From assembly GCA_034440635.1 (NCBI GenBank), contig JAOTON010000051.1, forward strand, positions 682,001 through 746,000: a DNA stretch of 64,000 nt, given 5' to 3'. The notes beneath the pieces were generated by a model. The model was not told the origin of the DNA. It searched no databases and saw nothing but the letters and a program-made list of their open reading frames with translations. The stretch comes from Lepas anatifera. Taxonomy: Eukaryota > Arthropoda > Thecostraca > Lepadidae. This document shows, in pieces, positions 43,748 to 55,577 of the stretch; within the stretch, counting starts at the first letter, position 1; each line of letters starts with the position of its first letter. The translations under genes were made by a program, and so were the position numbers.

Positions 43748-43930
43748 AGACTTGTTAGATTTAATTTTTGTTTTTGTTTATTCCATAGCGCGGCCTGTCT
43801 TGTTCTTATCCTGGCCCGCACTTTTGCAGAAAATGTATTTACCTATTTTTCGTTGTGGCTACCTGTGATATATAGTGTTTTTTTGGAAAAATGAATCTGT
43901 GGCGACATCCCTAATGAGCTGTATAGGCAG
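43748..43930 (+). repeat. Direct duplication, copy 1 (copy 2 at 45172-45358)
   Basis: Both copies start ACTTGTTAGA and run through TTTATTCCATAGCG and GAATCTGTGGCGACA to AATGAGCTG. The intervening 1.2 kb contains foldback-like repeats and a 150-bp tandem duplication, as if inserted within or beside the unit. Confidence 0.8.
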
Positions 43931-43934
43931 CGGG

Positions 43935-44640
43935 TGCCTACCATTTAAACGGGTCCTAAATAAGCTCAGGGGCCAAATTAGCCCAGGGGCCAACCTTCAA
44001 CTCATGGGGCCTAGACACGCTGAGGGGGCCCAGCAGCTCAAGGCCCATGAACTAAGATGGCCAACTAGCTGGGTTCTCGACAACTCATGGCCCTGATACG
44101 CACAACGGGCCCCATAAAGCTGAAGGGGTATATATAGTTAAACGAAGACGATACCAACCCGGGGACCCTTGCCACTCGGGAGGCTAATCCAGCTAGGGGC
44201 CCTATGATCAAACCAAGGCCCCTTAAGTAAATCTTATCACGGGCCCTAACCACTCATGGCTGCCACAATAATTTCACCTACAGGGTTATTTTTAGCTTAG
44301 GGGCCCAAGCAGTGAAGGATCTAAGGATCGTGAGTCTATATCAGTGAAGGATCAGTGAGCTGCTGTGCATACTTTTCACATCCCAGAACAGCCCAGGGGG
44401 CAACCTGAAACTCGTCTCAGATAGCTAACAATTAACTCGAGGGCCCAGGATCTGTTGAGGGGCCTACACCAATTAAGGGACCCCAAAGCTCAGAAGGCTC
44501 CAGTGGCGAACATTCAAGTTCAGTGAGGGCCTGGTTATCTAAAGCGGTCCCAGATCAACTGAGGGGACTCAATATCAGCTCAGAGCAGTCACCAAAAACT
44601 CAGAGGCCCAGGCCCGCAGAGGCCCTTCGGCCTCTGATGC
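43935..44640. repeat. Degenerate GCTCAGGGGCC repeats, foldback-like
   Basis: Irregular units of about 20-30 bp with GCTCAGGGGCC-type cores, closely resembling the inner repeats of foldback elements 1 and 2 but without their unique outer termini. Probably a relic or relative of that family. No ORF. Confidence 0.6.
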
Positions 44641-44647
44641 TTAGGTT

Positions 44648-44920
44648 AGCGTCAATCGGAGATTTCGTAGGGACTCAGCTTAGTCAAAACAACTGTGATA
44701 TGTGGAGGTGGTCGATACGGCACCTTAGCTTTTGCCATGACTTAAGTTCAACAAAGTTCACTGTATTCATTGTTAATTGCGCTTATTGTAGCGTCAATCG
44801 GGGTTTCTTAGGAACCCAGCGTTAGAACAACTATGATATGTGGATGTGGTCGTTACGACACCTCAGTTTTCTTCAGATCAGTTAGCTGTATTCTTTGCTC
44901 ATGGTGTTGTTAGATCGGGG
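44648..44920. repeat. Tandem duplication, two units of about 140 bp
   Basis: Units start TAGCGTCAATCGG at about 44648 and 44791 and share ACTGATATGTGGAGGTGGTCG-like sequence at about 80% identity by eye. Confidence 0.75.
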
Positions 44921-45171
44921 GCGTCCAGCTTCTTTACCAATGTACCATATTAGTTCTGGGCGAAACCTTGCCGGCCCGAAATATGTTTGATGGTAAACGT
45001 GAACATGTTTCACTGAAGGTGCTTCATGAAAATAAACATTTACAAATTCGTTTTAAACCCGTTTTTCTTCGACACTGGCCGCCTATCGGCTGGTAAATTA
45101 GCCCTCAGATTCCGCGCCCCCGGTTCGGCCCCCCTCAAGCCTGCCCTAACGAAATCCTAGATTCGCCACTG

Positions 45172-45358
45172 GACTTGTTAGACTTTAATTTTTGTTTTGC
45201 TTTATTCCATAGCGTGGTCGTCTTGCACTGACCCGCACTGTCCTGACCCGCACTGTTTGCATAAAAATATTTTACCTTATTTTCGTTGTGCTAGATTGAC
45301 AATGTAGTGTTTTTGGCAAAACGAATCTGTGGCGACACCCTAATGAGCTGCATGAACA
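45172..45358 (+). repeat. Direct duplication, copy 2
   Basis: Partner of 43748-43930 with several indels; here the CTGACCCGCACTGT segment is itself doubled. Just to the left, CTAGATTCGCCACTGG (about 45160) resembles a hAT MITE terminus whose other end I cannot find. Confidence 0.75.
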
Positions 45359-46740
45359 TTGGGGTGAGTTGTATCACTGTTACAACATACCCCACCTGGC
45401 CTTGATACAACATGTACCACCTTCTCACATCGGAAAAACGTCCTCGTGCTCAACAACCAGTGGCCAGCCGAGAAAATCCTTTCACACACGAAGCCTTAGA
45501 ATCTACCCTTACCACTGCTACAGCGATCCTTCCAATTCGTGATCATCTGAATGACAAAAACACACATTTCCTTACGACGAAATTTTACAGAATGACACCC
45601 CGAAAACACATTTTCTGCACTCACCGCGAAACGCGCCAAACCAGTAGACGGCGGTATAAAGAAAGATGGCGACCGCTTGCCGCATATCTGGTCGTCGGGA
45701 GCGCTATCTCTTGGATAGTTTTGGAAAAATCGCTCTGATACAACTTGTCCATGATACAACTCTCCCCACTCTCCCTACAAGCCCTATGGTAGACCCAAAG
45801 TCCAGCAGGTCCTGATCCCTTCAACCGGTCTTTTTATTCTATGAAGTCCGAACGCTAATTGTGATATTTAATTACGACAGTGCATTGGACTCTTATTAAA
45901 TGATGAAAGTCAAAAAGATAACCCGGGGTCCGTTCTAGTAAAACAAAAACCCAAATCAACAAAAATTACAGTGAGGTATCCTGAGTCAAGTCAATTGTAA
46001 GAACTATAAATTTTGACATCAATTTGTGTTAATTGAAAAAAATGCACACTGTTTGAATAACATCGCTGATATTATAACTCGTTTCGGGAACACTTTGACA
46101 CCAGATGTTTTCAGGGGACTGTACGGCCTCTACAAGACTGGTGTCTGAGGCCAAATCTCGTGAGCGCATCACAATTTCTATAAACAAAGGAGTTAGATTT
46201 CAAACACTTCGAAAAAGGCCACCTCGAAAATTTCCACATCAAAGTGACAAGCCAGCAACGATCGATTAAACCTGTCTACTGTGCATGGAAGAGCTGAGGA
46301 TGTTTTTCGTTCTGCTGCAGTCAAGGCAAAGGGGATGGCTAAAATAAATGCGAGGCCTGCTTTGGCGTGATTACCCAGTTTGGGATCATAAATATGGCTC
46401 ATCCTGGGCAGTTGAAATAACTAGTGTGGAATTTCGGTAGCGTCTGCAGGAAAGGTTCCAAAATTTCAAGGCGTCAGATCTGACGCTGCATCCCCCATTC
46501 AGATGCACGGCAGAGCCTTTCCAGGTACAAATAACGCGTGACCTCCGTTTTCAGCTTTCCTTGCAGCTGCAATGGTGACAAGCTGAGGAAATTGGAAAGG
46601 AAAATCGCTTCAGAATGCATTGGTATGGTTATGCGCGTCTAATTTATTTAATAAATTAGGTTAGAGCTTCTAAAGAAGTGTTGATAGAAGCTAGAAGACT
46701 TCTCTGACGAAATTTAGACTTGGTTAAAGGGGTCTGATTT
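45359..46740. other. No confirmed gene
   Basis: An open frame at 45412-45738 (108 codons) is overlapped by antisense frames of similar size and lies between the GATACAACT motifs, so it may be the interior of a non-autonomous element. The remainder shows no repeat or motif that I recognise. Confidence 0.4.
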
Positions 46741-46754
46741 TGTTAGTAGGTGGG

Positions 46755-46880
46755 GCAATCTAGGCAGCAGTATAATTATGAGTTGACAAGGTTTATACTG
46801 GCCAGTCTCCTCGAATCCTGGATGTAAAATACTCTTATATCATATGTTCGGGCACAGCCCTTCAAAAAAGGTTTACCAAT
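46755..46880. repeat. Diverged copy of the 50-51 kb repeat
   Basis: Shares CTCCTCGAATCC, TGTAAAA and TCGGGCACAGCCCTTCA with 50340-50420, in the same orientation. Only this segment is preserved. Confidence 0.65.
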
Positions 46881-47009
46881 GATAAACAAGATTAACTTAT
46901 CTTATGCGATGGATCTAGTTTAGGGATAATTTGCCCCTGACCACTACGTACGATCTCAACTAAACAATTCGAGCGGAACATATCTAAGAAAGATAACATC
47001 AGGCTGAAA

Positions 47010-48327
47010 TAAATGGGAATCTTTCCTGACATTGTACCGATGTAGGCGTGACAACATCAGTGCTCGCATTATTAAGGAATGTTTCGCACAAATTGTGGTA
47101 CCGTTACGTATTCTCTTACGAAAATTAGTAGGCCAGGGCATTTTCTGGACTAGATGGGTCGATGCCAATATCATTTCCATATTCAAAAAGGTTCTAAAAA
47201 GTCACCTTCATACTACCGCACAGTTTCGCTTCTCCCTATCTTTGGAAAAATATTGGAAAGGTGTGTCTATACACCCATGGACCCATGTGCACCCCGTTAT
47301 GACAGATAAACAGCATGGATTCATTCCTCACCGCTCATGTGAAACCAACTTGGCCTGCCTTTTGAAAATGGCGTGGGACTCAGTTTCTTCGGGATACCAA
47401 ACAGATGTAATATATGCTGACTATTCTGCGGCGTTTCAGAGTGTGAATCATAATCTGTTAATTTACAAACTATGCAGTTCTTACAATATTTCTGGTAACG
47501 CTCCGAATTGGCTAACATCTTTCTTGACAATTCGGAAGCAACGCGTTATTGTAAACGGTAAATTTTCGGATTGGACACCTGTCCGCTCCGGCACACCGGA
47601 GGGCAGTTTGCTATCTCCCCTTCTGTTTGCTCTATTTGTCAACGATCGAACGATGAAAATTAACTCAAACTGTCTGATATTTGCAGACGACGTCAAATTT
47701 TTTTAAACAAAATCTAATCCCCAGAAGACTCGATCCAACTTCAGGAAGACCTAAACACTCTTTGTAATTGTTCAGAAGAGAGGAAACTTCAACTAGATCC
47801 TAATAAATGCAAGCATTTCACCATGACATTAAGACGGTAACCGATTGAGACAGCATAGGAAATTCAAAGTTTACCCATTGAAAAAAGTTACAACGATAAG
47901 GGATCTCGGTGTCTAGCTTGACTAAAAATTAACCTTTGTTGATCATATAAATTTTACCGTTAGAAAGGCAAACAAAATTATAGGAATATTAGTTAGATTT
48001 TTTCAGGCAACTAGAGTCCCCAGTCAACTGGAATACGATCCAATACTTGCAGCTTATTTTGGAAATATTCGGTCCCTTTTAGAATATATGGATGCGTCAT
48101 TTGGGGTGGTGCCTCAAAAACTCAACTAAAAAGACGAGACAAAATTCAACATAAGTGTCTTATCTGGCTAGCCTCTCACGCATACTCATCTCGGCCTTCA
48201 GAATATCTATTTTATTCGGAACTTCTTGCTCACTTCAAGGCATGGTACCTTAACCATGGAATAGAGATAGAATAGATAATAGTATGTATATTCCATGCTT
48301 TAACTACGGGTACCTACAACCAAGTTT
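47010..48327 (+). pseudogene. Decayed LINE reverse transcriptase (Jockey/CR1-like)
   Basis: The longest frame is 47032-47706 (224 codons). It contains a finger segment VDANIISIFKK, then, after compensating shifts, KQHGFIPHRSCETNL, motif A IYADYSAAFQSVNH (the usual second Asp of AFD replaced by Gln), motif B TPEGSLLSPLLFALFVND and motif C IFADDVKFF. Broken frames to about 48300 continue the C-terminal region. Multiple stops; inactive. No RNase H seen. A SINE inserted at its distal end. Confidence 0.85.
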
Positions 48328-48340
48328 CCTACTAAATCTA

Positions 48341-48494
48341 TAATAATAATAATTATTTGGGCTTATTGACGCACCAACTGCCAGGGTCATATGTCGTCGC
48401 CAACTCTTTCCCTGTTGGAAGGGTTTCTCGGGAGCCAGCTTGCTCCTTGTTCAGGGAAGCCGCCGGGCCTTGAACCGGGGTCGGCTGCGTGGAA
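48341..48494 (-). mobile_element. SINE-B copy, 5'-truncated, 13-bp TSD
   Basis: Minus-strand copy of the element at 41483-41662 lacking the A-box part of the tRNA head; the B box GGTTCAAGGCC and the tail CATATGACCCTGGCAGTTGG remain, ending in a TAA-type repeat tail. Exact TSD CCTACTAAATCTA at 48328-48340 and 48495-48507. Confidence 0.9.
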
Positions 48495-48507
48495 CCTACT
48501 AAATCTA

Positions 48508-50330
48508 GTCCTCCCCTGATGACGTCACGGATCTTTCCTTCTAAGTTCTAGGAGACCCTACCAAGTTTTGGAAGGATCAGCCGGAACATACCAAGTTTGG
48601 GTGTAATTTGGCAGCAATCCAGTATAAACCGAAATCAACATCCTTCGCCCATTAAACAGTAACCTTGATCTTAACGGCAAGCGTCGCATTTTGCGTGCAC
48701 CGGTTGAAAAAATCAAAATACTTAACAGAATTTGATGACAGGTCATGCATGTATTTGATCAACACAGGCCCAGTTGTATTTATGAAGGCATAAGCAGTAA
48801 TTTTGACGAACATGCCGACACAGATAAATCAGAAATAAAATACCAATAGAGGCAATTTCTAGCTACTTACTCGCAAATTTACAGACCTTCCATCACTCAA
48901 ATTCAAATTATCAACACCCGCATGCTGATAATCTGACTGCTTACTAAAACTACTTACTAAAACTAGAAGCGTCAAGTAGGCGAGGCACCACCAGTACGAA
49001 ATCATTGGAGTCAAATACCTGAATCTTGATGTTACGAAAACTCGCTGAAATTTCTTAGCACGCACGTCAGCATGGATTGAAAAAACATTAATGTCAATAT
49101 AAGTCTGCAAACTCCTTAAAATCCGTCCGCTTTTATTTACAGCCCGGAGAAATACGTTTACATTTGCCCACGAGATCAAGCGATCCGGTGCTTATTGTTG
49201 TTTTCGGCAGCTGCCATGACAACAGCAATCAAAATCAACGGCCAATCAAAATCGAGATCGGTCTGTTTGAGAGTGACTGCAAACGGTTGTTAGTGCTAAG
49301 GCTGCTATTATTTTGTCACGCTTTAGGAAATTTGTAAAAATAATATTCTACGCTGGAGTCCATGATGGTTTCAAAGATAAAAATTATTCAGCTTTCTCCT
49401 TGACCATATCAATTTTGATGATCCGGTTCGTAAATATATTTCTTATAGCTTCAAAAGGTGTGGTTTCTCCAATTCCCTGCATAGTGACCGTTGTGCCCTT
49501 CCAGCCCTGATGACGTAATGCTGCCAAACAACTTGAACGGGATCTGCTTCAAGGTATCGAGCCTGGCGAGTAGACGGGTCCAATACGATATTCTATTCGG
49601 CCATAAAATTTTAAGTGGAAATTTTGACTGCGCCTATCTACTCGGATGTTACCCCTTACATATCCCAACTAGAAATACAAGAGCATCGACGAATAGTTTG
49701 TTTCACATTCAATTTGCAAGGGTGGAAACAGTAAAACGCGGGTTGTTTTGCCGAGCCGCGACAAACAAAAACATATTTGTTCCCTCCTAGCCTTAATCTC
49801 TTTCACGATTCTCCTTCTACTTTTAAATCCCAAGTAAAAAAGTATGCTAAACAACTGACAAGCTAGGCATTTGTCGTGATATGTATGTATGTACTGGCAT
49901 GTTCGACAATATATCGAAACGAGATGAGCTGTAATTGGGTGATGCATGATAACCTATTGCTCATCCGCTGCAAGAAATAAATAAATAAATCTAGTATCAC
50001 ATATACTAGTGCTAAAGAAGTACTTATTGTTGACATTTTAACTGCAGTCAGCAGCAAAAATGAAATAAACCATGGTAATGTATAAATAACCAATTAAAAT
50101 TTTTAAGCGAAATTATTATTATTAAATATAGATAGTGTTTGGCTGAGATAAATGAGAAGTCTGTCACACAACTTCTGGCCTAGTTTTGCTGCATTGTGGA
50201 CATATTCATTAGGTTAGAGGTACCTAGATTATTGTTGTCACGACATCCAATTTTAAGAATTCATTCTGAAAGGCAATTGCTTGAACGTTGATAAGTTTTG
50301 AAGTGCTGCGGCGAGGAGCATGATGATGAG
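48508..50330. other. No recognisable feature
   Basis: Short open frames only. A short (AATA)n tract lies near 49973-49990. No recognisable coding motif. Confidence 0.4.
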
Positions 50331-51505
50331 TTGTTAAGATGTTCCCTGGCCTCTCCCCTCGAATCCAGAAATGTAAAAAACACTGAAGATTATATATTCG
50401 GGCACAGCCCTTCATCAGAATCGTGGAGTAAATATCAACAATTCTCAGTCCTAGTATAGCCAGACCTCGAATTTTACAGTGACAGGAGACGGCCTCAGAA
50501 ATCTATCGGTCCAACTTAACACAAATTACACAGATTCATGCAATGTTTCGTACATGTAACGCAAGTTCTAAAGGTATTGTTGTCAGAAAGGTTTACATGT
50601 TCCCGAGATCTTCAACCAAGTTTTCTATGGGTTTACAAGTGTTCAGTCTAGGTACTCAGAATAAGTCAATTCAAGTCCCTAACGAACGGTGTTTTATTCG
50701 AGGTCTGGCTATACTAGGACTGAGAATTGTTGATATTTACTCCACGATTCTGATGAAGGGCTGTGCCCGAATATATAATCTTCAGTGTTTTTTACATTTC
50801 CGGATTCGAGGGGAGAGGCCAGGGAACATCTTAACAACGCAATTGCTTGAAGCTCAATTCGAGGTCTGGCTTTATATTTAGGAACTGTGGGCTACACTAT
50901 GACTGAGAATTTGTGGTTTGACCTGCATGATTCTGATGAAGGGCTGTGTCCGAATATGTAATCTAAGTGTATTGTTTGAATGTGAATTATTTAAATTTGA
51001 GTTTGGCTTTGAATCGTTGTTACAATTGACCATTTTCTGTCAATATTTGTATTTTAGCCCTGAATTGATATTTAGATTGTGTCCTTGTACTGTTGATTGC
51101 TATTGTTCTAATGTCCATAGATTTCTGATAAAGAAGCAGTGATGGTTATTAAGTGTGTGTTGGTCATTTTGATTTTTTCACTTAAAAATGTGTCACAGCT
51201 GAAGGTAACGTGAGGTCAAAAACTTGTATAAATTTGTTTCCTACTATATTAATTCAGGGCTAAAATAAAACTTGGGATCTGATTTACATGCGTGGTGAAT
51301 TCGTTAGGGACTTGAATTGACTTATTCTGAGTACCTAGACTGAACCCATGGAAAACTTGGTTGAAGATCTCGGGAACATGTAAACCTTTCTGACAACAAT
51401 ACCTTTAGAACTTGCGTTACATGTACGAAACATTGCATGAATCTGTGTAATTTGTGTTAAGTTGGACCGATAGATTTCTGAGGCCGTCTCCTGTCACTGT
51501 AAAAT
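50330..51505. repeat. Nested inverted repeats A'-B-A-B'
   Basis: Segment A' (50340-50472) is the inverse of A (50697-50838); segment B (50472-50690) is the inverse of B' (51298-51505). A shorter, diverged direct copy of A follows at 50840-50965. A reads CTGATGAAGGGCTGTGCCCG on the plus strand (about 50749), a CTGATGA-plus-hairpin pattern similar to those in the PLE 3' regions. No ORF. The structure could be two inverted copies of a short PLE-related or foldback unit. Confidence 0.75.
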
Positions 51506-52065
51506 AAGTCATTGCTCTGTGCCGCACTATTTGCACCACGACGTGGGTGTTTTACATTTTGAGAGAAATACAGTTTTTACACAAGATGAAAACAAAACAA
51601 TTAAATTCTGAGCAACTTTAATATTCGTTTACAGTTATTAAACCTCATACCCGCAGTGGCAACGTAGGACCCTTTCAGGACGTGATATCGAGACAAAAGA
51701 CATGGCATAATGTATCGCATTGTAATGCATTGCATCACATGTTGTGCGTGGTGCCACTCCCCATGTTGAGACACATTTGCAAACTGCGGTTCTATTAACA
51801 AACTCATCGAGGTTGTGTGGTGTTCGGACCGGGTCCAGCTGGACCATTTTGTCGCAACACTTAAACCTTTTTTCTTAAATAAATTTTAGATTTGATTTTT
51901 TGGTCTACTCACAATACTTTGAAATAACGCTGTCAATAAAAAACACTTGTTACATGTAACCCCTATTAAGACAACGATTAAACCCCCTAAAGCATTATAT
52001 GAAACTGCCGCTCCTGAGATGAAAATAAGAGAAACTCATTTAGATAATAAGAGAAGTGGCACCCG
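51506..52065. other. No recognisable feature
   Basis: No ORF above about 70 codons and no motif recognised. Confidence 0.4.
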
Positions 52066-52131
52066 CAACCAAAATGTATGGGTAAAGTCCGATGAAGTGC
52101 TTAAAGAAGAGGAAAATATTAACAAAAACAA

Positions 52132-52276
52132 TTGTATAACAGTAGTTGACAGATAATAACACTTAAACCAACACAGCAGGCAGATGAACGCGTTTCGACA
52201 AAAATTGTCTTCAATTTTTAGGAGACAATTTTTGTCGAAACGCGTTCATCTGCCTGCTGTGTTGGTTTAAGTAATA
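52132..52276. mobile_element. Head-to-head pair of PLE2 3' ends
   Basis: Arms 52161-52210 and 52223-52272 are perfect 50-bp inverted copies around a 12-bp loop. Each arm is the PLE2 3' region starting inside the hammerhead-like hairpin (AGACAATTTTTGTCGAAACG) and running to GGTTTAAGT; the left side continues to the PLE2 end TATACAAT. Flanks TATTAACAAA and TAATAACAAA suggest a target duplication, and the matching arm of the larger inverted repeat (about 54515) lacks the insertion. Confidence 0.85.
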
Positions 52277-53818
52277 ACAAATACATTTCTTAGTGTAAAA
52301 GTGATATCAGCACCTTGCCTACGTTTGCTCTTTTAGCATATAATGAATATATTTAAATACTTCAGACAATTAGTGAAATACGCATGAAGTTACGCGTGAG
52401 TGCGCTGGAGCAGTAGACACTTTCCGCGGGCGCATATGCACCTGGCAGAAATAGCTCGAGTTCGATGTAGCCAAAGGTAACAGAATTGAGTGCGTTGACC
52501 AGCTGTGTCATTTTTATTCGCGCACATGCTGTCGATCTTCTCAATTCTCGTAGTTTCTCGTGGTTCTTCTCAAATCTCGTGGTTGCAGGGTGCTTTTGGT
52601 GCGTTTCCTGTCGTAAGCTTGTCTCCTTCATATCTGTCTTGTATATGCTCTCCTTAAAAATGGAAAACAAAAGAAAATGAACGGACAAATTGTATTGATA
52701 ATACTTCTGCTCGATTATCCGCAAGAATAAATAACTATTTATGACATCACTCGTCAATCACAAATTCAAAATTCAATATGATTTCACTCCAAACATAAGA
52801 TACTTGTTTTTATTAATCCAGTACTGATTCTCTATGCCTGATCGTAATCCCATTACCAACCCGACAATCCTTTACCTTCCTTGAGTCCTTGGACAACCTG
52901 ATTCTGACCCTATGTTTCCACACCTTTTAAACATTTCACTGGCCCTGTTTTTGCTCTCTCCACTTAACGCGTTAACATCTCTTTGTCTTTTCAGTGGCAT
53001 TCCAGCGATTGGCCAAAAGCTGCTGTTTTGTTTACATCGAGGACATCCCGACGTACTCTGTCCGCCGAAATATTCGAGACCCTGTTTTAAATGGCGATGG
53101 ATGTTTTACATCGTCGTGGGTTGGGGTGAGAGCGGGGAAAGGGGGGTGTCCACTTATCCTCGACAAAATTAAGGGTGTTCAAAAGAGGATATCTGTTTGT
53201 CAACATCCAGGGGGATGGTTTCTTACCCTCGACAAAACTGAAGGATGAGGAAGAAAATTTTTTCCTGAAGTTTCCATTAATCTTGACGACGTAAAACATG
53301 CATCGCCATTTAAAACAGGGTCTCGAATATTTTGGCTGACCGAGGTCGCCGGAATATGTTCGATGTGAACACAACCGCAGCTTTTGGCCAATCACTGGAA
53401 TGTTACTGAAAAGGCAAAGAGACGTTTATGCTTGAAGCAAGGAGGGCAACAACGGGGTCTGTGAAATGTTTAAAAAGGAGCCGGAACATAGGGTCAGAAT
53501 TAGATTGCCCAAGGGCTTCAAGGGAGGAAGAGGATTGTCGGGTAGGTAATGGTATTTTTATCCGGCATAGGGAATCAGTATTGGATTAATTAATCTTTAA
53601 TTAACTACCCTCTTGTAGTTAATTATAATACTACCCTCTTGTAGACTACCAAGAGATTGACTATATCTCTTGGTAATCTGCTATTAAGTCTGATCTGTTC
53701 TTAAATTTGTGCTAGCCGAGTGTCCCCCTCCCATCCGTACCTGACTTTTCTGAAACGTGTGGGTCGCTGTCTGGTGCGTGTTAAATTGGAGGGCGTGAAT
53801 CTTTGTCTGTCTCATGTG

Positions 53819-54001
53819 ATGTGTATTATTCTGTTTCTGTGCCTGTTTTTCGTGCCTCTGTGCCGTGCAGAGGTGGAGCTGCGTGTGTTCCATGCAAAAC
53901 CTTGGGGCAAACGTGGCTTCGCCTTCGCACGGCCGACCGTCTTCTGTTTTCACTGTCTGTACTACCATTTCTCCCCTTCTATTGGGTCTAGAGTAGTCTA
54001 G
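53819..54001 (+). other. Small ORF with signal-peptide-like start (doubtful)
   Basis: A 60-codon frame reads MCIILFLCLFFVPLCRA then EVELRVFHAKPWGKR. A hydrophobic leader followed by a W-G-K-R processing and amidation signal resembles small neuropeptide precursors. The same sequence also looks like a pyrimidine tract plus CAG splice acceptor (GTGCCGTGCAG), which would explain the hydrophobic codons by composition. No known peptide family was recognised; probably chance. Confidence 0.15.
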
Positions 54002-54689
54002 ACTCCCTTTTCTCTTTCTAGGGACTAGTTTATTGCTAGGTGATAGGGGGCCCTGATGTGGCTGAGAGTGGCCTTTTTAAAATATTTTTGAAGGGTAAAA
54101 TTATGTCCCATACTCTGTTGGCTGGGGCCGACGTCAGGCTCCTAGTCTTCCCGTCCCTTGTTAGCTGCTCTACACGTCTGCTGTATGCCCTTCCCGGTCT
54201 CGCCTGTTTACCCACTCTCTGCTTGTCTGCACCTGGCCCCCTGTTCATCACTCCTCATTCATACCATGATCGCTTTCAGTAAAAAAAAAACAAGTATTTT
54301 ATGTTTGGAGTGAAGTTATCCTGAATTCTTACTTTGTGCCGGATGAGTGATGCCATGAATAGTTATGTATTCTTGCGGATAATTGAGCTGAAGTATTTCA
54401 ATCAATTTTCATACGTATTTAGTCAATTGTCTAAAATATTCAAATTTATTCATGATATGCTTAAACACCAAGTTGCAGGCAAGGTGTTGAATATCACTTT
54501 TACACTAATAAATGGGTTTGTTGATATTTTCCTCTTCTTGGAACACTTCGTTGGGACTTAACCTATACATTTTGATTGGGGATGCCGATCAAATCATTGG
54601 GAGTGCCTCAGCCTGGGTTCTTCCAAAGAGATAGCAATGTTGCCCCAGTAGATGATATATAGATAAATGGGTCACAATATACTGGCTCC

Positions 54690-54870
54690 AGGTCAAGGTC
54701 CACCTGCGTCGCTGTACTGTGCCGCATAGCCGTACCGGAGACCAGACTGCGCCGTCAAACACTTCACTGCGCTTATACTGTGCCGCATAACCCCACCTGA
54801 AGACATACTGTGCCGTCTGACACATAAGGCGTGAATACTGTGCCGCCGAGCACAGCTGCTGCGGAAACGG
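54690..54870. repeat. Short irregular TACTGTGCCG repeats
   Basis: Five or six irregularly spaced copies of TACTGTGCCGCATA-like words at 25-45-bp intervals. Weak tandem structure. Confidence 0.5.
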
Positions 54871-55039
54871 CTATGCAGGGGACGCCCCGCCACTGCACAT
54901 AGGTTTGAGTTTGTTACTAAGTCTTCCATACATGCGGTGGCTTATCTTAAAGTTTTGTTACCCGAAGGCTTATGGCGCCTGAGATCTTCAACCAAGTTTT
55001 CCTCGGGTAATTCCATATTTTATCTCCATATTTTTCCAT

Positions 55040-55165
55040 GGGTATCTCCATATTTACATCCGAAACTGCCTGAACTGTCTGGCCAATGTAATCCGCCGAC
55101 TGATTGGATTAGATTGGCCATCTATTCGGACTCAGGTATCCGATCTCAGATATCCAATGCAGGTC
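55040..55165. repeat. Paralog of the DNA flanking the 56.7 kb MITE (empty site)
   Basis: Aligns with 56665-56716 plus 56978-57050 across the MITE: both read CATATTTAC, CGAAACTG and CCAATG, then GACTGGCT-like and CAGATTTCCAAT-like words. Here GGCCAATG continues directly, showing the pre-insertion site. Confidence 0.65.
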
Positions 55166-55300
55166 ACACCTGGTGTGCTCAAAGTATAATCGGGCGTGAA
55201 GTTTGTCTCGCAAGGGAAGGAAGCGCACCTGTGACTGAGAATATCTTGTTTGGAAAGTGTTCTACTAACTGGGCAGCCGGGTCCAACACCTCGCCTTCTC

Positions 55301-55496
55301 GGTCCAGCTCAGCCCGGTCCGCAGCTTTCTTATCTCGGTCCAGCTCAGCCCGGTCCGCAGCTTTCTTATCTCGGTCCAGCTCAGCCCGGTCCGCAGCTTT
55401 CTTATCTCGGTCCAGCTCAGCCCGGTCCGCAGCTTTCTTATCTCGGTCCAGCTCAGCCCGGTCCGCAGCTTTCTTATCTCGGTCCAGCTCAGCCCA
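55301..55496. repeat. 36-bp tandem repeat, about 5.5 copies
   Basis: Nearly identical units (TCTCGGTCCAGCTCAGCCCG then GTCCGCAGCTTTCTTA). The period is a multiple of 3, so all frames stay open; minus-strand translation gives AELDRDKKAADR repeated five times inside a 132-codon frame (55179-55577). No splice or start context supports a gene, and the flanking codons carry an AQLVEH phrase typical of translated tRNA-like sequence. Confidence 0.92.
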
Positions 55497-55577
55497 GTGT
55501 GCAATATTGGACTCCAGTTCGGCTGGACCAGGCAACGGTCTGCTGGAACACAGGCGTCTCGTGGGACAGTAGATCAC

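Larger units (their letters stand above)
52066..54588. repeat. Large imperfect inverted repeat, arms about 1 kb
   Basis: The left arm (52066-53118) and the right arm (53283-54588) are inverted copies around an about 165-bp centre. Good matches: 53060-53118 against 53283-53335 (GAGACCCTGTTTTAAATGGCGATG), 52880-52970 against 53440-53530, 52690-52790 against 54300-54400 and 52080-52130 against 54515-54570. The right arm holds an extra about 0.7 kb (53600-54285); the left arm holds the PLE2 fragment. By eye about 80% identical, so old. Confidence 0.8.

Noticed and set aside
55179..55577. 132-codon minus frame with five AELDRDKKAADR repeats, as a charged repeat protein
   Set aside because: All frames are open because the period is 36 bp, and the flanking AQLVEH phrase is typical of translated tRNA-like sequence. 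No splice or promoter evidence.
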